Positions 11,451-21,983 are shown, numbered from the stretch's first letter. The stretch is 64,000 bases of DNA from Gentiana macrophylla (GCA_026214975.1 CM047814.1:18375541-18439540), one strand, 5' to 3'. Translations and numbers: made by a program. The notes: a model not told the origin generated them from the letters alone.

Positions 11451-11632
11451 ATTAACTAATATAATATACTAAACAAAAGCGGGATACTTCTAACAATTAC
11501 TCACAAAAGCATGTAACAATTAAGCACATAATCCACTAAAAATAAATGCTTAAGGAGTTAAAAAGGGAAGGATAGTACCCGTCATTGACTACATTTATAG
11601 TCTATAGCCAGACTTTATCGTGCTTTAGTTTT

Positions 11633-12046
11633 CTAATGTACTGGTGGTGGGTCATCCTCACGCACTGCATCCTTCTTCTTTATCAATACTGGTCTCCAAC
11701 AGAGGTTAGACAATTTCCACCAATCCACACGATTCTTGAACTTTTCCTTTGATTTTCGAGCTTTCGGTTTGCGAGCACATGCATTATTGCTAAAGTCATC
11801 TTCTTCAATTACCTGCATGTTAGTACGATCCACAACAAGGGGACACAAAGTGTCTACACAAGAACTAGATTCTAGTGTAATGCATGGATATTTTAATGAA
11901 TTGTAAATGTTGAAGATAACGCGCTCATCATTCACTCCCAAACTAAGCTTTCCCTTACAAACATCGATGAAAGGGGTATTAATAGTTAAGTGCCGAAAAG
12001 TGTCAAGAAAATATGCATACTTATTATCCAACTTCATCTTTTTCAT
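11633..12046 (-). pseudogene. GyD aspartic-protease C-terminal region
   Basis: The 137-residue frame contains FLDTFRHLTINTPFIDVCKGKLSLGVNDERVIFNIYNSLKYP, matching the end of the Athila/Tat protease block (usually '..LID..KGELTLRV.DE.V.FN..'). The catalytic DLGAS-type box, which should lie about 80 residues earlier, is not visible. The tail (KKKDAVREDDPPPVH) carries no RT signature. It sits downstream of gag on the same strand. It is probably a remnant, though an in-frame gag-pro fragment in a non-autonomous family cannot be excluded. Confidence 0.65.
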
Positions 12047-12064
12047 TTCATTTCTCGGGGAATG

Positions 12065-12364
12065 GGGGAATAATTCAAGATCAGTAGGGTTAGAATGAAT
12101 ACCTCCCTTACCCTTGTCGTTAGATGAAGATGGTAAAGCTTCCTTGAATGATTGTGCCTTTTGAAGACATAGTGTGTCATCATTCAGTACCTTTTCTTCA
12201 AAATATGCAAGTGAATGTGGTGATGCCCTTCCAGTTGAACCGATGTGAATTTAGGTTGAGCCGGATAAAGTTCGGTTTGAAATGGCCCTTTAGATTCCAT
12301 ATTCTTCTTATATTTACCATCTAAATCATCATCTACTTCATTATTCCCGAATTTTTCTAATCCA
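12065..12364 (-). pseudogene. GyD gag-protease linker
   Basis: A 73-residue minus frame (12184-12405) and flanking sequence have low complexity and no domain. This matches the variable segment between gag and protease in Athila/Tat elements. It is frameshifted relative to both neighbours. Confidence 0.4.
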
Positions 12365-13552
12365 TTACTTCCACAGATCCTTCCACTTACAGTAATAATA
12401 AACAAGATTTACCCCACTCTGATTTCTTTCGATATTACTTGGCAATCCTTCTGAGGGTTTACTGTTTTTACGTTCCTCTTCTCTACTCAAATGATATTCC
12501 AAATTCCGTAATGAAGCTTCTATAATTCTTATTCTGGTATCATGTCTACTTATAGATGTTTTCAACGTACTCATATCCTTAGTGACTGTACCTATAGAAG
12601 TTATCATAATTTCCATATTTTGAGCTTGAGTAGATATCATACCTATCAGATTTTCCATTAATTTCTCCCATTTATCAACTCCTTTAGGTTGAGTTGAACT
12701 CTGAGTTACTGGTATGCTTTGAGTGGTATGTTGTGGATACGGTTTAGGTAATGATTGTAGATTCTGATTCGAGGTATCTTCTTGATAAACTTGATATGGA
12801 TTCTTATATTGGATTGGATACGGTGGTTGTCCTTGCTTACTAGGGGTTTCAGACCAATGAAAAGTTGGGTGATCTCTTCTAATAGCATTAAACGAGTTTG
12901 AATATGCGTTGTTCAAATTCCTATGCTGTTGAAGAAAACTCACCTTTTCCCTTGAATAGCCTTCTGGTTCTTCCATCCCTAATGACACATTATCATGATT
13001 CGAGTAGTCATTTGGTATGATATTTTCTGAGTTTACATTTTTACTGGCTAATAAGCCGTCAAATTTCCTACTCAAATTCTCCAAGTGTGCTAGAACTTCC
13101 GTATTCGATGTATATTCTCCTGCAAATGCTACTTTTCTTGTGCTAGAACCGGTTTCCCACATTCGATTATTTTTGGAAATCTTTTGTATAGCATCGTAAA
13201 CTACTTGGGCTTCACTCATTATTAACGAACCACCACATGCATGATCTACATCTGCACGTGAGTCTTTCCTTAATTTACGACAGAAAAGTTGGATTTGCAT
13301 ATCTAAGGAATAACCATGATCGGGACAAGCTCTTAATAACTTTTTAAATCTTTCCCAAGCATTCCCAAACATTTCTTCAGATCCTTGTTTAAAGTTGGCA
13401 ATTTCGACTATTAATTCCAATTTTCTACCAGGAGTAAAATATTGCTTTAAGAACTCGGTTTGAATATCCTCCCAACTAGTCAATGAATGATGTGGAAGTG
13501 ACAAAAACCAATCTCGTGCTCTTCCTTTTAAAGAAAAAGGAAACAAAGACAT
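12365..13552 (-). CDS. GyD gag-like ORF (395 aa)
   Basis: The frame opens MSLFPFSLKGRARDWFLSLP, followed by SLTSWEDIQTEFLKQYFTPGRK (about 24-45) and NAWERFKKLLRACPDHGY (65-82): the plant retrotransposon gag (UBN/RVT-gag) domain. Then comes a Gln/Pro/Tyr-rich middle (about 235-300), and a likely coiled coil near 330-365 (SLRNLEYHLSREEERKN). No CCHC knuckle is seen. The true gag N-terminus should be upstream, where 13553-13960 is decayed, so the Met is internal. The long open frame in an element without pol suggests gag was the last part to decay or is kept for packaging. The role is particle formation in the cytoplasm, by family analogy. Confidence 0.8.
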   Translation of the reverse strand: MSLFPFSLKGRARDWFLSLPHHSLTSWEDIQTEFLKQYFTPGRKLELIVEIANFKQGSEEMFGNAWERFKKLLRACPDHGYSLDMQIQLFCRKLRKDSRADVDHACGGSLIMSEAQVVYDAIQKISKNNRMWETGSSTRKVAFAGEYTSNTEVLAHLENLSRKFDGLLASKNVNSENIIPNDYSNHDNVSLGMEEPEGYSREKVSFLQQHRNLNNAYSNSFNAIRRDHPTFHWSETPSKQGQPPYPIQYKNPYQVYQEDTSNQNLQSLPKPYPQHTTQSIPVTQSSTQPKGVDKWEKLMENLIGMISTQAQNMEIMITSIGTVTKDMSTLKTSISRHDTRIRIIEASLRNLEYHLSREEERKNSKPSEGLPSNIERNQSGVNLVYYYCKWKDLWK

Positions 13553-14198
13553 CCTCGTTAATTCCCGATGAGCACCATGACTTTTGGGTCAGATATTACA
13601 ACTCTTGAAAAGATAGAGATGATGATGTGGATCCTCATCATCTTCTCCTAGAAATTGGGCTCTTGTGTCAATTAAACCAAAAGATGAGATTTTATTTCAA
13701 AATTATTTGCTCCTTTATTGTAAACGAATTGGATTATTAATCTGGTACCTTCTACGGTCCGATCACAAATAAGTCTCGGGTTTGGTGGGTGATTATGCTT
13801 ATTCCGATTCTCGATTATTTCTATTCCTTTGGGCATGATCAAGCCCTTGTTCCAGTTGTTCCATTATCGATTTGATCATTCTCGTATTTCGATTTGAAGA
13901 TGATACTTGGTCGATTTCCTGGATCGATATGACAGCGTTTACACTCTACTCTTAAGCGCCTTCGTGTTTAAATCAGGTTTATAAGGATTGAGTGGGGCCT
14001 TACCACTTACGGTCATCAACTAACAAAAATAGAAAATGCTCGAATTTTATAGAAGAATAAAATTGGTAACTAAAGAAGGTAGATACCAACGGAAAATAAA
14101 AAAGAAATGAGATAAGAAGAGTGTTGACTTATCCTCGAGAATTTTGAGCTAATATAAGTAGTAACCCCTAGACACAAAGAAAGAAATTAGCGACGTTT
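13553..14198 (-). other. GyD leader and decayed gag N-terminus
   Basis: 13553-13700 holds broken gag codons. From 13700 to 14198 no ORF or motif is seen. It spans the expected leader between PBS and gag. Confidence 0.5.
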
Positions 14199-14216
14199 TC
14201 CCGGCAACGGCGCCAA
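14199..14216 (-). other. GyD primer-binding site
   Basis: Minus strand TGGCGCCGTTGCCGGGAA, 5 nt from the LTR end at 14222. It is the PBS type shared by plant Athila/Tat gypsy elements; the exact primer tRNA is not determined here. Confidence 0.9.
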
Positions 14217-14221
14217 AATCT

Positions 14222-16539
14222 TGACAGACTAAACCTAACCTTGGAAAGCGGCGTCGTAAAGTCGACGGACATTACCTAGGCTATACAGATCCTAACCGGC
14301 AATGTACCGGGTCAAATTGTAGTGCTAGTCTGGTGAGTCAGTCGTATTCCTCGGGGAAAACATGGTAATTCTTTTAAGTGGGGTTAAACACCAAGAAGCT
14401 ATTATTAACTCGATCTAAGTCGCGCAGTTTTATCGGCTTTATCGGGTTAGATCGTTAGATTAGTTAGATTGTTAGTAAAGCAAATTAAATAAATAAATAA
14501 TATATATATTTTTAGATCTAGCCAAGAATACTTTCTTGAATCAATATCTTTTAGTAGAAATAAATGAGGCAGATCTTCCTTTATTCAAGGTGTAAATTAT
14601 ATATGAATCGGTGTACTCTAAGCTAGACAACTCCTCCTCACACGAGCGTATGAAATTGTCATATGTCCATTGCATCATCCAAGGTCCACAATATTACGGT
14701 TTTTTCAAGCAGGTCAGTACAAATCTACCTTTAGATAAAAAGGAGTCATTCCGTTCGTCAATCGGTCAATTTTATTTAAAAGGCTCCGGTTGTCAAAGCC
14801 GGACGATTCAACTTTCCGGTTTAAGTTTCAATTAAACTGATGATTTAACATTATTACGATCTCGAGTACAAATTTCAATAAGATTTGTTTTTCTAGGACA
14901 AATCTGCCCCCGGGTAGGAAATAGGATTCCGTTTGTTAGACAAACGGCCATTTTTACCCTCCGGTCTTTCTATTACGATCTCGTATTCTAATCGCGTTGT
15001 CAATTCATTAGATTACGTTCAAATAGAAAGAGATTCATTATAATCAGTTTTAATCATTATTACCAGAGTCGATCATCCATTTTACCAAAAAGATTAACTA
15101 ATTCAGATTCATATCTTGGCTAGATATATTTTTAGTTTAACATAATTAAAATATATAAATAGAAATAGAAATAGTAAACATAATAACATTAGAAAATTAC
15201 CGATTACAACTGTTGAATCGGGGTCGTTTCCACCGGATGTAGTATAACAAAGCTTCGATTTTAACAATCTTGGTAATTATTCGCCATTACATTACTGCAT
15301 ATTATAACTACTTTATTTATATAAAAAAAAACATATATATACATACATAGACATATGTATATATACAAACCCAAACTAAAAGATAGATGAAATATATATA
15401 TATACGGATGTATATATATATTAGATGTGTGTGTGTATATATATATAGATATATCTATATATATAAAGTGTACAAAAATAAAAAGGGAAAGAAAGAAGAA
15501 AGAACGGAAGAAGGGGAGAAAGAGGGCAAATGTTTTCATCCGATCTGCTCTGTATATATAGAAAAGGGGGAAGGCCGGACTGGGCGGAAATGGCCGGACC
15601 GGGCCGGCTATCATCATTGCAATCATTTCTCTTCATATGCTTTGCATGTGCTGCGTATATAATTATATATAATTATATATTAAACTTAAAATTCATATCT
15701 TGAGTTGTAGACCTCCAAAAATCATGATTCAAACGTCATTAGAAAGCTCTCGGAAAACTCTACAACTTTCATGAAGGACTCTTCTCCAGAAAACGCCTTT
15801 TGATAAGCAAATTCATACTCCGAACGTTTTATGGATTTTTACGAAATTGAATCAATTAGCCACTTGACCACCATTTGAGTTGTAGAAGTCTGATTGACTT
15901 GATTCAAAATCCATTGGAAAGAGTTCTTGAAGATATACAACTTTTATGAAGGAAACTTCTTCAGAAAATGTCGTTTTTTGATGAGCCATTCGTATGTCGT
16001 GGTCGTTTTGGGATTTCCGCTAATACGAATCGGTTAGTCACTTGACCATAACTTGAGTTGTAGAACTCCAATTGATGTAATTCATAGTGCGTTGGAAAGA
16101 TTATGTGAAGATCTACAACTTTCATTAAGAAGTCATCCCCTGAAAATGCCTCTAAGCTGGGTCAAATCTCCATCGAAAATAAATTACGGTTTAAGTACTT
16201 AGGAAAATTTGCTCCGTTTGAACTCGTAAGCTTGTGGCACCTTTTTCTAATCCTCTAAACACATCTTTTAGACTCAAAAAACATAAATTACGTGGAATTT
16301 TGGTCAATGTATAATCCTGCAATGAACCACCAAAATACCAAACGTAAATCCGACACGACACTCCGGTTACTAAACCGATACAAAAACTAATAAAAATACG
16401 ATAATTTATATAATAACTACTACTTATACATTTGAATAAAACTTAGTAATTTTGACTTGATTTGATACAATAATGCTCAAAATGGTATCAATATTGGGGT
16501 AAAATGTCGTAATAATGATCATAAATTTATCTCTCATCA
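14222..16539 (-). repeat. GyD 5' LTR (2318 bp)
   Basis: The ends TGACAGACTAAACC and CTCTCATCA are the same as in 7459-9784. It has the same modules (15685-16160), GGCCGG words (about 15574-15610) and minus TATA-like box (15550-15561). The target duplicate AGTAC follows at 16540-16544. Confidence 0.95.
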
Positions 16540-16544
16540 AGTAC

Positions 16545-17156
16545 ATGAACCACTATACTCAAAGCTTCACCCCAAAAAGGACTTAGGCAATCTGGCTTGT
16601 GAAAGCAAACATCTGACTCTCTCCACTAATGTTCTATTCATCATCTCCACTAAGCCATTCAACTACAGAGTCTTTGACGGAGTTCTCTCATGTCTGATGC
16701 CCTACTGTTTACAGTAATAATGAAGTGGACCTTTGTATTCACCTCCATTGTCAGTCCAAATACACTTCAAATTCTTTCCAGTTTCCCTTTCAACTAAAAC
16801 TTGAAACTGCTTGAACACGTCTAACACTTGCTCTTTTGTCTTCAAATTGTACACCAAATTTTTCTTGAGTGGTCATCAATAAAAGTCACAAAATAGCGGG
16901 AACCACCAAGCGTCCTTATCTTTATAGGACCACAAACATCAGAATGAACAAGCTCAACTACTTCTGACTTTCTTGAAAGTGGATTTGATTTAAAAGAAAC
17001 TCTAGTTTGCTTCCCTGCAAGACAATGAGCATACTTCTCCAAATGCAAACTGTTAGAACAAGACAATAAATATTTCTTAGATAAGACAATCATTCCTTTC
17101 AAGCTCATATGACATAACCTTTTATGCCAAAACTCAGTCTCATCACGTGACTCCAT
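16545..17156 (-). pseudogene. CoC GAG-pre-integrase and integrase core, N-terminal side of the split
   Basis: 16842-17156 reads FWHKRLCHMSLKGM (the H-H pair of the zinc-binding domain), YAHCLAGKQTRVSF (the C-C pair), VELVHSDVCGPIKI (first catalytic Asp in HSDVCGP) and YFVTFIDDHSRKIW (second conserved Asp stretch). From 16545 to 16842 the minus strand continues with decayed codons for the rest of the core (W-T-D-N-G-G-E-Y words near 16735-16765), with frameshifts. The integrase is cut at 16539/16545 by GyD and resumes at 7453. Confidence 0.9.
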
Positions 17157-17169
17157 CGCATGAGCCCCA

Positions 17170-17640
17170 TCAACAATAACTGGCTTGAGTCAAGAAAAGT
17201 GTAGATGTCGTTGTACCTCTAGCCACAACTGAAGACCCCTTTGAGAGCTTCCACTTATCACAAGAAAATGAGCTATTATAACTATCATCACACAGTCTGC
17301 CAACAAAAATCAAATTCAACCGGATCCCTAGAACATGCTTAACCCGTTTAAGAATCAGTTTGGTACCATTAGACGTCTCCAAACTAATATCTCCAACACC
17401 AGCACACTATAAGATAGAATCATGAGCCGTTCTTACATCACCAAAGTCACCTGGAGTGTATGATGTGAAAAACTCTCTTCTTGAAGTAGCATGGACCGAA
17501 GCACCACTGTCAACAACCCAACTAGTCATATCATCAACAAGAATAACATCATCAACCTCTTGAAACACAAGGAAATCATCAGAAGAAGCTGTATTAACTT
17601 TATCTTCCTTCTTCTCATCATCTTTCTTTGTCACTGTTTT
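17170..17640 (-). pseudogene. CoC aspartic protease
   Basis: The frame 17407-17634 carries WVVDSGASVHATS, with the catalytic DSGA box intact, followed by FFTSYTPGDFGDVR. The frame 17170-17382 has GTKLILKRVKHVLGIRLNLIFVGRL and SKGSSVVARG, the protease-to-integrase linker. The two are separated by a frameshift near 17400. The domain would cut the polyprotein inside particles. Confidence 0.88.
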
Positions 17641-18394
17641 CCTTTTTCTTTGGTTTCAATTTAAAGCAAAATTTCTTGATGTGTCCCTTTTTGCCGCAGT
17701 GATTGCATTCAAAAATTTTGTACTTGCCCTTGGATTTACTACTACTCCGACCTCTATCTTTAGAAGCTCTATTTTGGCTTCTCCCCCGTGACTCAGTAAC
17801 CATTACATCCGACTGTGAGGAAACACTATGTGCCTTCCTCCTTGTCTCTTCTTCCAACACACTAGTATTTGCAAGATCAATGGTCGTAGCACCATCTGGG
17901 GTAGAATTAGATTGATAACTTCAAAAAGATTCCCACGATTCTGGTAAAGAGCCAAGAAGCATCCATCCCCGTACTTCATCATCAAACTTAATACGCATAG
18001 AATTAAGTTGGATCATAATACCCAAGAAAGTGTTCAAATGATCAGCCATAGGAATTCCATCATGATATCTCAAATTCATCAATTTATACATCAAATGCAT
18101 CTTATTGTTTCCAGTTTTCCGGGCATACATGTCTTCAAGCTTTTTCCACAAAGACCTAGCATGTTTATCCTCACTAATGTGATTTAGCACATTATCATCA
18201 ACCCATTGTCTAATATAACCACAAACTTGCCTATGCAACAAATTACACTCTTCATCTGTTTTATCTTCAGGTGTTTCAGCACTGATGACCGGCAAGAAAT
18301 AATTCTTCACATACAAAAGATCCTCTATTTTATTTTTCAATATGGTATAATTAGACCCATTCAAAGTGATCATTCTATTCAAGTTGGCTTCCAT
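17618..18394 (-). pseudogene. CoC gag with one zinc knuckle
   Basis: It starts MEANLNRMITLNGSNYTILKNKIEDLLYV at 18394, 55 nt after the PBS. UBN2-type gag motifs follow (DNVLNHISEDKHARSLWKKLEDMYARKTGNNKMHLMYKL). A frameshift near 17925 is followed by a basic Ser-rich region and CNHCGKKGHIKKFC, a CCHC knuckle with all four ligands, near 17665-17705. It is typical in size for copia gag (about 260 residues over three frames). Confidence 0.88.
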
Positions 18395-18448
18395 TTCACC
18401 AAAAAAAATTCACAAAAACACCTCAAAACCATATCAACCAATCGGGCC

Positions 18449-18459
18449 TCTGTACCACT
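18449..18459 (-). other. CoC primer-binding site
   Basis: Minus-strand AGTGGTACAGAG adjoins the LTR end (TGTTGGG at 18460). It is one change from the TGGTATCAGAG initiator-methionine type common in copia; the last bases are eroded. Confidence 0.75.
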
Positions 18460-19115
18460 TGTTGGGAATACAAACAACCGCAATATCACACATATCACAA
18501 ATACCCATAAAGTCCTTCCAATGTCACACAACGGAATTAATGAGGAAATCCCAATGAAGCTAAATACAAATAAAGCGAAACGAAAATACAAGAAAATCAA
18601 CACCACAATTTTGAACAAGGAAACCCTCTCGATGTGAGAGAGTAAAAACCACGAGCCCGAGGCCCACAAAAACTCCACTAATCAGCAAAAGATGATACAA
18701 AAGTGTTTCAAACACACCAACCAACTCAACTACACCAAAGCATCAACTAAGAATGCAAAATACAAGAGTTATTGAAAAATATCATCGAAAACGCAGCAGT
18801 CAAGTCGCGGGCGATTTCCAGAAAATTGAACCGTTGAAACGCAAATTCCACCGTTTAGATTGAAGAAGAATGAGATATGAGCAAGCCCTCAAAATTTCAT
18901 GCCGGTCGGAGTCCTTTTCAATGTCTGATTGTTGCCGGAAAGTTCCAGCTGCAACACCGAAGCAGCTGCGAATTTTCTCCCCTTTTTGCCTCCTATCTAT
19001 TGTGAGATTAAGGAAAAATTTACCTAATTTGTTCTCTTAAATACTACTTGACATATTATTATTTTTCCAATTATTTAGTGGGCTTGGGCTCCACAAAAGA
19101 GTAATCCACCGAACA
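18460..19115 (-). repeat. CoC 5' LTR (656 bp)
   Basis: Plus-strand ends TGTTGGGAAT and GAACA. Its minus-strand start TGTTCGGTGGATTACTC matches the 3' remnant's TGTTGGGTGGATCACTC. The 5 bases outside are AGTCT (19116-19120). The partner duplication is lost with most of the 3' LTR. Confidence 0.85.
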
Positions 19116-19660
19116 AGTCTGGATATGCAAATATGAGACATGCGGATACGGGATACATGGATGTGAGATTTCTTAAAATATAAGACTCCGTTTGTTTTGG
19201 GTTGAAATTTTTTTTAGAGTTTTTTTTGGGGTTGTTTTAGATAAAATGATTGAAGTAATAATTAGAAAGTTAAGATGTTTTTTGGAAATTTGTGTAGATT
19301 ATGAAATGATTGGTGAAAAAAATTGAAATAAAGTAGTATAATAAATAAAATAATGGTAAAAAAGGTTATACAGTTGATAAAGTGAAATGATGAGAGATAA
19401 TTTAATATTTTTTTTATTTGTAGTAGAAGAAATGATTGGTAAGAGAATTGTAAAATATGATTGGTGTAGTGATATAAAAAAACTACAAAAAAACTCTAAC
19501 GAAAACAAACGGAGAGATACTGGTACGGAAGGCATAATGATAAATATTGAAAGTTTAAGGACCAAATTGTACATTAGATAACTATACGAGCCAAATAATA
19601 AGTATTAACACACATGAAATAATACAATTTTTAGCGGTTCCAACCCGTGTTCACCAGTGG
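19116..19660. other. AT-rich spacer
   Basis: No gene. 19188-19520 has an inverted arrangement: 'actccgtttgttttgggttgaaattttttttagag' and 'actctaacgaaaacaaacggagaga' are complementary end words. This suggests an old MITE of about 330 bp (19188-19515). Confidence 0.45.
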
Positions 19661-20059
19661 TTACCGTAGAAAATCTCGACCCACACTCATATAAGAGAAT
19701 GGGCATCATCCCCAAAACCTAGATTGTGAGGTGAGGGAAGTACATCTCTTAATATAGTGGATAATACAATAGCAAGTGTTCTATGTGGGACAAATTTAAC
19801 ACGCCCCTCAAGTGTAGACATATAAAAAGTCCGGGCCACATTACACACAATACATATAAAGGACACTATAAGGCCAATAAAGAGGCTCAACACTTGTACA
19901 ATTAAGGGGTGACTCTGATACAATTTAGAAAATCTAGGCTCAAACTCATATTAGATGAGAGACCTCATCCCAAAACCTCTGTTGTGAGGTAATGGAAGTT
20001 CATATCTTAATATGATGGATAATACAATAGCAAGTGTCCAATGTGAGACAACTTTAACA
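19661..20059 (-). mobile_element. TRIM-1: short terminal-repeat retrotransposon
   Basis: Two direct repeats of about 140 bp (19661-19801 and 19920-20059) share 'ttag(a)aaatct', 'gtggataatacaatagcaagtgt' and end TTTAACA. Between them is a 118-bp interior with CGCCCCTCAAG next to the first repeat (polypurine tract on the minus strand) and CTCTGATACAA next to the second (minus TTGTATCAGAG, a PBS for initiator tRNA with one change). This order gives a minus-strand TRIM of 0.4 kb with no coding capacity. No clear target duplication. Confidence 0.8.
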
Positions 20060-20360
20060 GTGACTTCGGCTTCAACCCATGCATTGATGTTTAAACTGAT
20101 CTCTTTGAGTCTTAAAAGGTTAATGTGTCGCTAGATGCCTTCATAGTTTTAACTGTTGGAAACCAAAACACTTACTGCGATTTTGTATTTATTTTCATTT
20201 AAATTTACTCTATTTGGTTCATACCACGAGTTTTCAAACTAGTATATACATATATATTTGAAATATTAAAAAATAAAATTTAACGTTTATCCTTGTATGT
20301 TAACTCTTTCTCCCTGAAATGTCCCATGCACGGGAGACCCAAGAAACATAAGAGTTTGGT
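20060..20360. other. Spacer downstream of the DUF761 gene
   Basis: No ORF or repeat. The AT-rich part 20220-20290 could hold the poly(A) signals of the minus-strand gene; AATAAA-like words are present but not decisive. Confidence 0.3.
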
Positions 20361-20957
20361 TCATACACTTCTTGCTAGCATATCTTGGAATCTTCTGTAA
20401 GACTCTTCTTTCTCAACCTTAAATTTCATATGGCTCTCAGCAATGAACTTGTTCGCAAGCCTGTCAATTTCATTACTGGAATCCGCCTCATTCGGGCTGC
20501 TGCCGGCCTTCCCTTCAAGCCAATGAAGATATCCAGAAAGCCTTGCATCTTCTTCATCAGCCATAATCTCATCATCATCATCATCATCATCACATGTATG
20601 ATCAGCAGAAGGAACATCAAAAAAGTTCAATCCTTCAACCCCTGGAGCTTGCTCCAGCCTAATATGGGATGAACAAAAGTTATAATGCAACCTGAAAGAT
20701 CCCAGAAAGATTTTATTCTTACCCTTGTTCTTCCTCATGGAGAAATCAATATAGTGGATCACGTGATCAATGTTCTTAACTGCTTGGAAGATAAGAGTTT
20801 TGGCTTTGATGAGATTTTGAGAGATTCGGAGAAAATGTGAAAGAAGGAAAGTTCGAATCACCCTCTTAAGCTTTGAGGGACTCAAAGTAGGATAAGGTGC
20901 GGATGTGATGGAGAAAAGTTGAGGGAGGTGAGTTCTTTGTGGGAAGGGACATGCCAT
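20361..20957 (-). CDS. DUF761 / cotton-fibre-like protein, 198 aa, single exon
   Basis: This is the only convincing host gene. The N-terminal half is basic and hydrophobic (KLKRVIRTFLLSHFLR, about 29-44; KAKTLIFQAVKN, 51-62). A KIFLGSFRLHYNFCSSH block follows at 82-98. There is an Asp run at 123-129, SGYLHWLEGK at 141-150, and the C-terminal signature EIDRLANKFIAESHMKFKVEKEESYRRFQDMLARS (163-197). This is the layout of the plant DUF761 family, whose members are expressed in fibres and other tissues; the biochemical role is unknown. The length is usual for the family and the frame is complete, ATG to TGA. It is preceded by a TATA box at 21051-21057. The annotation is by motif recognition; a search of plant proteins would settle it. 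Confidence 0.9.
   Translation of the reverse strand: MACPFPQRTHLPQLFSITSAPYPTLSPSKLKRVIRTFLLSHFLRISQNLIKAKTLIFQAVKNIDHVIHYIDFSMRKNKGKNKIFLGSFRLHYNFCSSHIRLEQAPGVEGLNFFDVPSADHTCDDDDDDDEIMADEEDARLSGYLHWLEGKAGSSPNEADSSNEIDRLANKFIAESHMKFKVEKEESYRRFQDMLARSV
20565..20592. repeat. (TCA)n microsatellite coding for the Asp run
   Basis: A run of TCATCATCAT repeats inside the DUF761 frame encodes seven Asp on the minus strand (residues 123-129). Such tracts change length easily. Confidence 0.9.
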
Positions 20958-21050
20958 TTTTTGTTTCAGGAGGTTTCTTGAATCCTGATTAATTGTGTGT
21001 TTCGGGAGAAAGTGAAGCCCACGCCTGCATAGCTTGTTGGAAAGAATGGC

Positions 21051-21057
21051 TTTATAA
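21051..21057 (-). promoter_or_regulatory. TATA box of the DUF761 gene
   Basis: Minus-strand GGCTTATAAAGCC lies 94 bp upstream of the ATG. It is the only good TATA word between the gene and 21160. This would place the transcript start about 60 nt before the ATG. Confidence 0.6.
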
Positions 21058-21159
21058 GCCTTTGAAATGGATTTTTTATTTTATTTTATATAACTCACGT
21101 TTGGGCTGTCTATCTTTACTACACTACTAATAGGAGTTACCTCACGCCTACTAATATAT

Positions 21160-21983
21160 CATTACTTATATGAATAGTTCTCAACAGACGGTTCTTATAT
21201 GGAGCAATGCATTTTCAGTAAAACTTTCAATAATATCTTATCCTCGAACTATCATTAATGCTCTAGTGATTGATATATATCCTTCAATCATATCAAAGGT
21301 GCGCGCAATCGATTTTATACAGGATTAACAAACGAGGGAATCGTGTATCTACTTTCTTTTTCGCGGACGGAATGGACTTGTCATTGTGACTTACAATCCC
21401 GGCTACCAACAATCGTCAGGATTAAGGAAGACACCACTTAACAAATTTTACCGCAAAATCAACCGTCACCCCTAAAAAGCATGAGTCTATAATCAAATCA
21501 AGATTAAGATTCAATCAATAAATTGTCATATAATAATTCAATTAGAATCTTTCGTTACGGACTAGTATGAGATCATCATATCAAATCGTTCAATTTGGTG
21601 GATCTCTATTGAGCACGCCTCATTTGGGAAGAAATGGTTCCATTTGGTGGATCTCGTGTATAAGTGCAATCACTATGGTATCTAACACCGACGATGCAGA
21701 TCAGACGGTCACACTCTAATGGTGGTTTGATGTGAGATCCCGAACTCTAGTCAAAAATGAATTTTAGTCAATTCACCATGGATTCAATGTTCAAAATAGT
21801 ACGCCACAATCTTAATTCTCCGTACCTAACTCTTATGCATTGAATTTTATGGTTACATAATGAAACCTAAGGATTCCCTTACAGTGTCATTTATACTTAT
21901 GAAAATACTCAAATAAAAGATCGATAAGAAAATATTACTTTTATTAATTAAAAATTATACATTATTTTTTTCGGGCACCAACC
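21160..21983 (-). repeat. LTR fragment of family G
   Basis: It aligns in order with the right half of the solo LTR at 40974-42751: '(c)atcttatcct', 'aaa(c/t)aa(a/c)gagggaa(c/t)cgt', 'cggacggaatgga', 'gacggtcacac', and the terminal 'tttttcgggcacca' next to 21983. The match is diverged, and the other half is missing or unrecognised. Orientation follows the TATA position in the full copy. Confidence 0.65.

Larger units (their letters stand above)
7459..16539 (-). mobile_element. GyD: structurally paired-LTR gypsy element, non-autonomous, inserted in CoC
   Basis: A 9081-bp element: 5' LTR 14222-16539, PBS 14199-14216, gag 12365-13552 and following, protease remnant 11633-12046, pol terminus near 11400-11450, polypurine tract 9785-9800, 3' LTR 7459-9784. 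The target duplication is AGTAC at 7454-7458 and 16540-16544, a perfect match. There is no RT, RNase H or integrase in the 4.4-kb interior. Movement would require enzymes from a related autonomous element. It lies inside the integrase gene of CoC, so it is younger than CoC. Confidence 0.95.
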
